Positions 22,178-39,257 of a DNA stretch of 64,000 nucleotides are shown here, in pieces (position 1 is the stretch's first letter; every line of letters begins with the position of its first letter). The DNA comes from Neocallimastix lanati (nom. inval.) (Eukaryota; Neocallimastigomycota; Neocallimastigomycetes; Neocallimastigales; Neocallimastigaceae). The notes under the pieces were generated by a model. That model searched no databases. It was not told the DNA's origin and saw only the letters and a program-made list of their open reading frames with translations. The DNA lies in NCBI GenBank assembly GCA_016946835.1, contig JACVTC010000197.1:62001-126000 (forward strand), in the 5' to 3' direction. Both the position numbers and the translations under genes were made by a program.

Positions 22178-25100
22178 TTATCGTGTTCCAATTGTAGCAT
22201 TTTGCTTTGTAACCTCTGGTTCAAATTCTTCATCTTTAAAATATAAAATAAAAACATATAATAAATTTTTATTAAATAAATAAAATATTTTAATTTTTTT
22301 TTTTTTTTTTTTTAAATAAAAATTTTATATTATTATTATTATTTGAGGTAGTGGTATTATAAAATATTACGTGTAATTCTTAGTTTTTCTGGTGATACTG
22401 AAGTATCATACCTTTATTTAATTAAAATTATTAAATATATATATATATAAATTTGCAAAGGAATTAATAATATTTATAACGAATAAAAATTTGAATAAAT
22501 TTCATACCTCTCACCCCAATTTATATAATGGATATAATAAATTAAAATATTTTTTTCATTAAATTCTATATCTTTAATTTTGGCTTTATACCATCCCCAC
22601 GGTGAAAAACAATCAATATGCTCATTAATCTGATATATTCTTAAAATATTTAAATTTTTTATATACTTATCTTTTAATGAAAAGAAAAAATAAATTATAT
22701 TTATAAAAAAAAAATTAGGATTAAATTAAAATCACAATTATTATCTTAAATAATATATTTAAGAATATATAAATTATAATTATTAAATATTTTACCATTA
22801 TTTATTAACTATATTGTTACAGTTAATAATATTATTAAGTTAATTCGGTTAAATTGTCATGATACAGATATTTCATAATTAATAATACATATAATTATAT
22901 ATTTAAAAATATGAAATAAACATAAACACTATTAATATTATTAATATAATATTATCAATATTAATAATATATTTCTTACAGAATTCGATAGCAAAGAATA
23001 ATTATTATTTCGAAAACCCTCCCAATAATCATCATAAAACGAATATAAATTTGAAATAAACGTATTTAGATTTATATAACGAGCACTTTCATCTTTTCCA
23101 TAACGAGTTAATTTCTTTTTATAATTTTAGATATAACAAATATATCATTTATATTTTTAAATAATAATTAAAGCCATATTTTAATATGAAATTATCATAA
23201 ATAATTAATAAAAATTTTAATTTAAGATTTACCATTCCAACTTCTTTAGTTTCTCTATTACTAAATGATAAATATTGTTGGACCTTATTTCTTATAGATC
23301 TGGGTTTTATAAATTCAAGATCTACGCCATTTAAAGCTATTAAAATTTATATTAATAATTATATCAAAGGAATTTTATTAAAAAGTTATTACTTCTAAAT
23401 CTAATCAAATATTTCAAATATATTTTATATAATTATTACTAAACGGATGACGTTTTTTAATTTCATCATTAAATACTGTTTTAAATAGAATTTCAGGAGT
23501 TACTAATGGATCCATATATATATATCCACTATCAACAATTTTATTGTTTTTATCTAATGAATTTTTCACTAGTAAGGGATAGTTTAACATATTATAAGTG
23601 TATACTATTTATTTACAATAAAAAAATAATATAATTAATAAATTATTATTAATACTTTCAATTTATATTTATATTACTATTACTTTTATTGTCCATTTTT
23701 TTATGTTGCATAATACTCTTTGTTACTTCATAAAATAACATATATTGAGGATAATTGTCTAAATTTAAATCAATAGTATAATCAGAGAATCCATAATACG
23801 CTATTGTATCATATGAAAGACGAGATGGCGAACAATTATACATGAAAAATTTTTTCTTTTTAGAAACTCTATTAAGTTCCTTTAAGTAACTATCCATGAT
23901 TCTTCTTCTTTTTCTATTTTGTTTTTTGCTACTATAGCCGTCACCATATCCATTCAGAAATTCATTTATTAAATTATCATTATTAATATAACTCAAATTT
24001 TTTCTATTTTTATGTCTAATAATTTGATTTCTATTATTATTATTAACATTTGTAATATCATTATTGTTATTTCTAATTTTATTATTACTTAAATAAACAT
24101 TATCCACTTTATTATTGATATCATTATTGTTTAAACTATAGATATCCATACTTTTATTGATATTGTTATTATTATTATTGTTGTTGTTGTTGCTATTATT
24201 GTTGTGGTTATTATTATTATTATTATTGTTAATATTATTTATATTACTATTAAAATTAATATATTTATTATTATTATTAATGAAACTTATACTACTACTG
24301 TTGCTAATATTACTTATATTAGTATTATCGTTAGCATTACTATCATTATTGCTAATATTATTTATATTACTATTAATATTATTATTAATATCATTAATAT
24401 TAGAATTACTATTATTATTACTATTATTTCTGTTATTGCTATTATTATTGTTACTATTATTATTATTATTGTTATTATAGTTATTATTATTATTATTATC
24501 ATTATTATTACTATTACTATTAATTTTTCCATTAATATTATTATCAATAAAATTAATATGTTCAGTATTTTCTTTATTTTTATCATTATTATAATTTTTA
24601 TTATCATCAATATCCATTTTATCATTTTTATTAAAATTATGATTACTTCTATTTGAGGATAAATGTTTATTATTTTCTTTTTTACGTGAACTACTATCAT
24701 TTGCACTCTCTGAATTACTATCAATTATTAATTCAGGTTCTTCTAATTTCATATTTTTATTATAAAAATCGTAAATATTATCATATATTTCATCAACTTC
24801 TTTATTTTGAATTAAATTAAAAAAGAAATCTTTGAAATCACTTAAATCATCATATAAATGCTTATTTTCAATTTTTTTACTTCTTTTCTCTTTTTCCTAT
24901 TATATATATCAGAAAAAAAAAAAAAAAAAAAAAAAATGTATATATATATATATATTAAAATAAAAAATTGTATATTTAAAAAATTTAAAAGAAAAAAAAA
25001 AAAAAAAAAAAAAAATTACTCGATGTGGCCATATTAAATTAAATATTTTATGATGTCTTAAACATCCTACACAGATACCATTTACTTTTAATTTTAAAGT

Positions 25101-27100
25101 ATATATATATATAATTGAAATAAATTAAATTAAATTAATATACAATGATATATAATATGAAAAAAAAAAAAAAAAAAAAAAAAATCATAAAAATAGTAAT
25201 ATTAATATGTATAAGTTACTTTCTGATATTAATCGACCACAAATATTACAATGATAATCATCATTAACTTCAATTTCGAAATTAATTTTAAATGACATTG
25301 GTTGTGCTCTCCTTCTATGTCTCATAACTGTTGACACAGGATGATTTATATTATCATTTTCTGACGATGATGAAGCATCATTAGATAATGGTTTTGAAAA
25401 TCCTCCTAGTTGTTTTCTTTTTAATTTATTATATTTGTTATTAATTGTTAATATTACAATTATTAACAATATATATTATTACTATGAAACATTTTTCATT
25501 TTTATTAATGTTTCTGAATATAATTAGATTAATAGATAGTTAGATGTATATTTACTTTTCACAGCTTTCACATAAACAATCACAATTATTAATTCCAAAA
25601 TATGAATCTGAATAGAATACTGTTAATTCTTCGCCGAGTTTAATATCTCTAATCACTCTAAAATTAACAATCATTGAGGCTCTATTATAACTTACAAACT
25701 ATTGTAAAAATAAATTTTGAATATATTAACGTATATATATATATATATGTAAATTTAAATTTATATAAATATTTTAAATTTATTCAATATTATAATTACT
25801 ATTATTATATAAAATATATATATTAATTTTGATTTTTACCTCACAATTAGGCTGACAGTCATGATTTACAAATCTTCCCGGTCCCAAAAATAATGCATTG
25901 CATTTAAGTACTGCTGAAAACATAATACTAAAGTCCTCTCCTTCTAACTTTTTTAGTTCCTCGCTAGTTATAGGACAAAGTACTCCTGAACAATACTTTA
26001 TTAAATCACCTTTATTCCATTCTTTTGTTGCAATTAAACAACATTCTTTTTTTCCTGTTACTTTATACCGATCAGTTTCAATAAGTTGAAAACCAGCTTT
26101 AACATGATACATAGAAAGATATTTTTTTGTATGTCTAAAAGTCATTTTTAATATATTAAAAAAAAAGTATATAAATAAATATAAATACTATTCTTTTGGA
26201 CTACATTTAATTATATTTTAATTTATTAAAAGAAATAAATTAAATAATATACTCTTCAAAGCATTTAAGTTCCTCTGTTGTTAAAGAATTAAAATATTCC
26301 TTAAATGATGGATATTTAATTAATTGTGTTGAAATTAAAGAACTTTAATTTAATAATAATAATAATAAATTATAAATAATTCAAGAAATTAACAATGTGA
26401 ATTACAATTCAATTGAAATTTATTTATATAAAGAGAATATATATTTATATATTTTATTAAAAAAAATAATAACCATTTGAACTCACGTTAAATCATAATT
26501 GCTTGTTAAAGTATCCGAATTTAGGAATGAAAATAATTCTTCATATGCTTTATCTATACCATCTTTAACATCAGGATTTAATATAGTTCTTTTAATTATT
26601 GATAATATAGCTTCTGAAAAAGTATTATACTGATTATATCTTGGTGGTAGTTTAAATAAATTTTCATTAAATTTATTTAATTTATGTGTCCGAAAACCCT
26701 AAATAAAATTTGCAAAGAATAATTTTATAAAATAAACAATTCAATATTTCTATTTTAATTTTATATTAAAATTAATTATTAAAAAAAATTATATGAATAC
26801 GAATTCGCATTTCACAAATAAAAAATTAAAAAATAGAAATTAAAAATAAATTTATACATTATATTTATATATATTATTAATAATATTTACCAAAAATAAA
26901 TTGTCTATTAATATATCACACAATATATCATCAAATTGACTTATTTTATCGCAGTCAATTTTTCTCATTTGTTTTATAAACTTTTCATGTTCTAAATCAA
27001 CTTCTTCAGAACGGTCTTCGAATGTCGTTGAATAAAATTTTAAATCAGAATTATTTTCTTTTTTTTCTATAATCTCACTTTCATTCATTTTCTCATTCAT
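22178..27100 (-). CDS. KMT5/SUV4-20 (SET9)-type histone methyltransferase with C-terminal chromo-barrel-like domain
   Basis: Predicted H4K20 methyltransferase. Exons (minus): 27100-26891, 26698-26487, 26342-26253, 26134-25840, 25698-25556, 25416-25220, 25084-25020, 24896-23684, 23604-23440, 23336-23233, 23114-22980, 22629-22508, 22411-22371, 22233-22178. All phases close to 1015 residues. The SET domain (about 170-316) has [51 protein letters not shown] (NHxCxPN) and [14 protein letters not shown], then the post-[15 protein letters not shown] CxxC...CxxC zinc ribbon follows ([18 protein letters not shown]). Next is an Asn-rich linker grown from AAT repeats and a basic [10 protein letters not shown] patch. 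At about 945-998 [18 protein letters not shown] and [19 protein letters not shown] resemble MRG15/MSL3 chromo barrels. The ATG at 27100 follows an upstream in-frame stop. Confidence 0.85.
24010..24540 (-). repeat. Asn-codon (AAT) microsatellite inside the SET gene exon 8
   Basis: Imperfect AAT/AAC/AGT runs code for an Asn/Ser-rich linker of over 150 residues between the zinc ribbon and the basic patch. The array stays in frame and is interrupted by other codons, so it behaves as translated low-complexity sequence rather than an intron. Confidence 0.75.
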
Positions 27101-27139
27101 TATATCTTTGTTATTCAATTAAATAATATATTTCCAAAT

Positions 27140-27775
27140 TAGATTTAAATAAATAAAAATAATAAATAAATAAAAATAATAAATAAATAAAAATAATAAA
27201 TAAATAAAAATAATAAATAAATAAAAATAATAAATAAATAAAAATAATAAATAAATAAAAATAATAAATAAATAAAAATAATAAATAAATAAAAATAATA
27301 AATAAATAAAAATAATAAATAAATAAAAATAATAAATAAATAAAAATAATAAATAAATAAAAATAATAAATAAATAAAAATAATAAATAAATAAAAATAA
27401 TAAATAAATAAAAATAATAAATAAATAAAAATAATAAATAAATAAAAATAATAAATAAATAAAAATAATAAATAAATAAAAATAATAAATAAATAAAAAT
27501 AATAAATAAATAAAAATAATAAATAAATAAAAATAATAAATAAATAAAAATAATAAATAAATAAAATAATAAATAAAAATAATAAATAAATAAAAATAAT
27601 AAATAAATAAAAATAATAAATAAATAAAAATAATAAATAAATAAAAATAATAAATAAATAAAAATAATAAATAAATAAAAATAATAAATAAATAAAATAA
27701 TAAATAAATAAAAATAATAAATAAATAAAAATAATAAATAAATAATAAATAAATAATAAATAAATAAATAAATAA
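27140..27775. repeat. 17-bp minisatellite (AAAAATAATAAATAAAT)n
   Basis: About 35 copies of a 17-base unit lie just upstream of the SET gene start (which is at 27100 on the minus strand). A few units lack one or more A (near 27564, 27693 and 27742). It separates the SET gene from the U6 gene and sits in what should be the SET gene promoter. Confidence 0.95.
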
Positions 27776-27914
27776 AAATTTAGAATAAATAAAAATGTAA
27801 AATAAATAAAAATTTAAAATATAAATTAAAATAAAAAATTTTATATTTCATATAATAAAAGTATAATAAAATTATTAATAAGAAGAAATATATATTTTTA
27901 TATATCACTAAAAT

Positions 27915-28042
27915 AAAAAAATCTTTCCTCCGAAGAGGAATCCACTCAAGATATGCGTGTCATCCTTGCACAGGGAGCCATGCTAATCTTCTCTGTATCG
28001 TTTCCAATTTTAATAGATGTCACATTTCCATAGGAAATGGAC
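27915..28042 (-). ncRNA. U6: U6 spliceosomal snRNA
   Basis: Catalytic-core snRNA of the spliceosome. On the minus strand the sequence contains AAAATTGGAAACGATACAGA, GAAGATTAGCATGGC and GCAAGGATGACACGCA, the universally conserved U6 core with ACAGAGA and AGC. The 5' end forms a stem: CATTTCC pairs with GGAAATG, extended by GTC/GAC with one bulge (28042-28019). After the core there is an extra 3' hairpin, TTCCTC-TTCG-GAGGAA, before a run of seven T (27921-27915) that serves as the Pol III terminator. A TATA-like TTTATATATTTAAA lies about 25-30 bases upstream, but such words are common in this DNA. The 5' end is set by the stem and could be off by a base or two. Confidence 0.95.
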
Positions 28043-28589
28043 AATAATTATGTTTTTAAATAATATATTTAAATATATAAAAATTAAAAATAATAAATTT
28101 TAACGGATCATTTTTACTTTTATATAATTGGAGAAAAAAAATACGTTAATACTATTGGTAAATTATAATAAAAAATTTCCTATATTAAGTATTAATAATT
28201 TTTTTTAAATTATATATTATTATTATATAATATATTTTCAATATTTAAGTATTTAATAATGAAAATATATTGTTTGAAGAAGGATGATATAATAAAATTA
28301 TATATATTATTTTATATGTATATATATATATTTTATTGTATATTCTAGTATTTTCTTACTTTAACATTAAAATATATTTTATATATTTTTAACATTTTTC
28401 TTTTAATAAACTTTATTTATTTATTTTTTATTAAAGACTTAATTTTTTTGATTACATGATTTATTTCTATTTTTGTAAATCACACTTTTATTTAATTAAA
28501 AAATTGTATATCTCAATGTGGCTTTTTAATACAGTAATTTAACACCATTAGAAAAAATGCTTAAAAATAATCTATAATATCCAATTATT
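28043..28589. other. Spacer upstream of U6
   Basis: A/T non-coding. It should contain the U6 upstream promoter. A short perfect hairpin GATTTA...TAAATC is at about 28461-28484. No gene seen. Confidence 0.45.
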
Positions 28590-28715
28590 CAAGGGAAATA
28601 TATTAGAATGGTAGTTCCATATGCCTTAAGTGCTATGTCGATCTGGGTTCTCTTAATAAAGAATTCCCTGTCGTTTTTCACAATGTCCATATTAGAGTGA
28701 AATAGATGCTTTCTA
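28590..28715. ncRNA. Possible small RNA: G+C-richer island near U6
   Basis: About 120 bases with clearly more G and C than the surroundings (AGTTCCATATGCCTTAAGTG, CTATGTCGATCTGGGTTCTC). A stem can be formed at 28645-28668 (GGGttCTCTT with AAGAAttCCC around a short loop). No protein frame, tRNA T-arm or C/D-box pair is evident. I cannot name it; an H/ACA-type or other small RNA, or a relic, are all possible. Confidence 0.25.
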
Positions 28716-34160
<5,445 letters not shown>

Positions 34161-35392
34161 AATCTAATTTATTAGCCAATTTATTATTTTCAATTATACT
34201 AGTACTAAAATATAGAAAGAAAAAGAAAGATCATATTATGTATATTCCTTATGTATATAATAAATATAAGGTTATTCTTTTATATTTTTTAAATTAATTA
34301 TATATATATTAAAATAATAAAAAATAAAATAAAATAAAAAATCAATATAAAAATTAAGATTTTTTAGATGTTTTCGACATATTTGATATGTAAATTCTTG
34401 ATTATTAAATAAGAACTTTATAATATAATAATTTAAAAAAAAAAAATAATAATAATAATAATAATAAATAAATAAATAAATAAATAAATATAAAATCACA
34501 AAAATTATATAAAAAGAATATTATAATTTTAATAAAATAATTTTATGTTTTTCATTAAATATTTTTTTCTATTTTTTATAAAAAAAAATGATTATAAATA
34601 TTAGCGTTTTATATAGAATTACTTAATAATTACTTAAATAATTTATTATATATAATTTTAGATGAAGAATTAAATTATATAGACATAGTAAAACTTATAA
34701 AGTTTCTTTATCATCCTTTCTGGAGCATTTATTAGTAATTTATACCAAAAATTCAATTACAAATATTGAAGAAAAATTTAAAAATAAAAATAATAATAAA
34801 AAAAAAAAAAAAAAAAAAAAAAAAAGATAAGAAAAACAAAACTTATATATAAATATTATTCTCATTATTTATTTTAATTTTATTGTATTTTTTTAATCAT
34901 GTTAAACGTTTTTTTTATTTATTGCCATTTAATAGAATAGAAAAAAAATTAATATATTTTGGAATAAAAGAAAAATAAGAATATATGTTAAAAAAAAAAA
35001 AAAAAAATAATAACATTTTTATAATAATGATTAAAATTAAAAACAAATGAATAAGAATGTGAATAAGAATGGAATAAAAAAAATATATATATATATTATT
35101 TTAAAAATTAAATATTTAAATTTTAATCATTTATATTTAAAATTTTCTTTAAAAATATGACTTAACCCTTATTATAATATACATTTTAAATATATACTTT
35201 TATATCTTATATTTAACAATGGTAATAATAATAATAATAATTTTGATTTTGAAAATTAAGTATAAGCAAAAATTTAACACTTACAATCACAATGTAATTA
35301 AACACATAACTGTGATATTTAGCAACTATTACTATAATTATTATTATTATTATAATTATTTATCTACTATTAATTTTAATTTTATGAAAAAA

Positions 35393-35436
<44 letters not shown>

Positions 35437-36360
35437 AAATAACAAATAAAAATTATTTCAAAAAATGTTTATTTATATAAATATTTAAGCATATAAAAAT
35501 AATACATATTAATAATAAAATTAATTATATCTTATTTTGTTTTATTTTTATTTTTTTTTTTAAACAAATGTTAAAATTATAAATAATACAACATAGCTAA
35601 TTATATAAAAATAATATATATATACACATACATACATATATATATAAAAGAATAAAAAAACATCTAATAAGCCCTATTTATATGCTTTTTTTTTTTTTTT
35701 TTTTTTTTTTTGTATATACATAATATTGATTTTTAATTGAATTGAAGATAAATAAAAATTATTGCTCATGTTGATTAGTGTTTATAATATTTTATTTTTG
35801 TTCGTGTTGGGTTTTTCTTTTTTCATATAATTTATAATTTATAATTTTATAATTCATGATTTGTCTAGTATAATTAAAATTTTTCTTCAGTTTATTTTGT
35901 TTTTTAATATTTTATATTTTGTTATTATCATAATTTTTTTTCATATATATATATATGAAATTATTTTTTATAAGAATTTTGAAAATTTTTAGAAAAAAAC
36001 TATTTTTCTTTTTTATTATTTATTTATTTATTTATTTATTTTATTTTATTTTATTTTTTACTTTTTATTTTACTTTTTTTTGTTTATCATAATATATATT
36101 AATTTTTTTTTTTTTTTTTTTAGTTTAATGAATTATAAACTATTGTAAAATTAATCTAAGTTTTTTAAAAGTTTTTTTTTTTTTTTTTTTTTTTAATAAT
36201 TTTTTTGTTTAATAATATATATATGAGAATATAAATAAAAATGATATTAAATGATAAAAAGAAGATATATTATTTCTTCTAGTATTATAATACGTTAAAA
36301 AATTTTTTCTTTATGGCAAAAAAAAAAAATAAAGGGTCTATTTTCTCAATCTATATTAAT
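34161..36360. other. Intergenic spacer, coiled-coil gene 5' side / CNOT9 3' side
   Basis: About 2.2 kb of A/T DNA with poly-A (34798-34825), (AAAT)n (35390-35432), TA runs and T runs (35690-35711, 36170-36194). No supported gene or RNA. Confidence 0.55.
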
Positions 36361-37152
36361 TTATTGATTTGGACTTAAGCTTATTAATAAGCTTGATAAG
36401 CATCTCTTAGTGTTATTATCATCCTTAATAATATGTAAAATACTCATGTCATTAAATATACCAGGAAGATATTTACTTAAAATTTCACGTATTCTATTAA
36501 TTTTAATAATTTTATAAATATTATATTATTATAAAATTAAATATATATATATATAATTAATAAATTATATAATCAATATTATATATTTTATATTATATAT
36601 TTATAATTTATTTATTCAAGATATAATTTTTCATACTTTTGATTTTCTGCTAATCTTGCATAACATCTTATAACATACTTTGCCATTGGTAGAGATTGAG
36701 TTGTTGGTAAAGAATCAAGAACCATTTTTAATGTAATTTCTACGGCACGGAATCTATTAATACTTTGACATATGTAAATAAGTCCTGAATCACAACAAAG
36801 AATTTTGTAGATAATAATAATTGCAAACTAAATAATAAGCATTAAATATAAATATGAAAAATAAAATAAATCAAATATTATATTATATTATATTTTATTA
36901 TATTATAAATTTATAAAATAATATATAATTGATAAGTTTAAATATTTTAAAATAAATATTAATATATATTTAATATTTTAAAAGTAATTAATTTAAAAAG
37001 AAATTACATTCTTTTCTGCATCTGTTCCAACTTCTATAATACGTAAGAATAATGGAATGATTTCAGAAGAAATAAGAAATTCGATAGCATCTTTATTATC
37101 ATTCTTCAAAAAAAATTTAAAGAAGAGAATAAAATTATTTATCATTAATTTA

Positions 37153-37194
<42 letters not shown>

Positions 37195-38332
37195 TTATTA
37201 GATATAAATAATAAAATATAAAATATTTTATATTACTGTAACACATATATATTTACTTTAACCATTGAGCTTATCAAAAAAAGGGTAGCCTTTCTAAGAT
37301 ATTCAATAGATCTATTTCTATTATTTGTTTTTAAGAATGGATATAAAAAATATAATATATGGGCTATATATTATTTTGTTAATAACAAATTTATTAATTT
37401 TAAAAAATAATTGTATTAATTGTAATTATTTATGGATTAATATATATTACTATATACTTAAATTAGTAATATAATTATTTATATATATATTGAAAATTAC
37501 TTCTTAAAAATAAACTACGAGTATCATTATGTGATGCTATGCATTGAAGAAGATTAATAGCACAACCAGTTCTATTTAATAATTGAGTGGTAATATTTGG
37601 AGAGAATAAATACGGGTATATTGATACAATTTCTTGAAGTAAAATTGTCATAACACCTTCAAATTATGTAATAATAATAATAATAATAATTTTATTTAAT
37701 TTTTTATTTGTATAAATTTTAAATATATATTATCAGTTATATATTTATATATATATATATTATTTATTATCTATCTGTTCATTATTAATTGTTAGATTAT
37801 AAATTTTATCTATATATATAAATATAAGAGGAAAAAGAAATATATATATTTATTATTATTGTTTTTATTAATATAAAAGTAAAATACCAAATGAATTCCA
37901 TAAGATTGGGGCTAAATCTTCATAGGTATCCTTCTTTTTGTTTAATTCTGCTAAAGCTTGTTCTCTAGAAGCTGGATCGAGTAGTTCTAATATATTTTGG
38001 AAAATTTTTTCATATTGGGTATTATTTTGATTCATATTTCTTTGTTGTTGTTGTTGTTGTTGAATACCTAATGGAACACTTCCAATATTAGCAGCATTTG
38101 ATCCTACAGAAGTGTTAATATTATAAGAATAATTATCATTGGATGAAATGTGATTTGCCATATTATTCATATTATTCAGATTTTGATGAATTGGTGAGAC
38201 CATAGATGGCATTGGATTTGGACCAAGATTCATCCCTGATCCTTGTTGTTGTTGTTGCTGTTGTTGGTAAAAAAATTGCGCTAACTGTGGATTTGGTGTA
38301 TGGCGTAAACCCATAGAATTCATTGAATGCAT
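36361..38332 (-). CDS. CNOT9: CCR4-NOT subunit 9 (CNOT9/Rcd1/Caf40)
   Basis: Armadillo-repeat subunit of the CCR4-NOT deadenylase that links the complex to RNA-binding and GW proteins in mRNA decay. Exons (minus): 38332-37888, 37656-37501, 37363-37257, 37103-37008, 36827-36637, 36493-36361; phases close to 375 residues. The N-terminal about 110 residues are Met/Asn/Gln-rich with two polyGln tracts and are specific to this lineage. The conserved core then runs LAPILWNSFG, TILLQEIVSIYPYL, NLLQCIASHNDTRSLF, HILYFLYPFLKTN, SIEYLRKATLFLISSMVK, IEFLISSEIIPLFLRIIEVG, GLIYICQSINRFRAVE and KYVIRCYARLAENQ. These follow the human and yeast order without gaps of note. It ends soon after KDDNNTKRCLSSLL, as in the family. 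Confidence 0.96.
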
Positions 38333-38379
38333 TTTTTTTTATTATTAGTATTAATTATTTATTTTTTTATTTATTTATT

Positions 38380-38427
<48 letters not shown>

Positions 38428-38555
38428 TTGTTTGATTTTTGAACTAATGAAATATTAAAATTGTTTTCTAATAGATAAAAATAAATTTGTAAAAAAAAAT
38501 ACTGTAAAAAAAAAAAAGTTAAAATTATAAATAAAATAATATTTTTATTTTACTT

Positions 38556-38586
<31 letters not shown>

Positions 38587-39187
38587 GTTTTTCAAAATAA
38601 TAAAAAAAGAAATAGTATTAGTATATTATTAATATTTAATAATTATTAAAAACTGTAAATATTAAAAGTATTACTATTCATGTAAAATTCATTAATAATT
38701 TTATTTCTTCTCAAAAGTATTTTATAGTTATATAATATTATTATTATATATTATTTAATTATATATTATTATTTTAAAATATTATTTTTTACCTCTAATT
38801 TTTTAAATTATATTTAAATATATATTAAATTATGTTTACTTTTCAAAACTTCTCTTTTTATTTTATTATTTATATATTATTTATAATAATTGCTTTTAGA
38901 TTACAAATTGATTATAATATATATAAATATATATATACTATTTATAAAATTAATTAGTTAAAATACTATTATTTTATTTTATTCAATTTTATTTAAATAA
39001 AATAAAATAAATAAAAAAATTATAAATTTATAATATAAAAAAAAAGAAAAAGAATAAAGAAAAAATAAATTATAAAAAAAAATAAAATATAAACAAAATG
39101 AAGCTATTAATAATAAAATATAAATAAAAATAAACATATAAATAGTATTAAAATGATATAAAAGATCTAATAATTTCTATAATAAAA

Positions 39188-39230
<43 letters not shown>

Positions 39231-39257
39231 AAATTATTAAACAAATATATGTAAAGA
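38333..39257. other. Intergenic spacer upstream of CNOT9
   Basis: A/T DNA with (TTA)n at 38390-38424, a T run at 38559-38586 and (AAAT)n at 39186-39230. Nothing else seen. Confidence 0.5.

Noticed and set aside
24157-24724. Poly-Leu and poly-Ile frames on both strands
   Set aside because: Shadows of the AAT repeat in the SET gene exon 8. The Asn frame is the one that stays in phase with flanking conserved exons.
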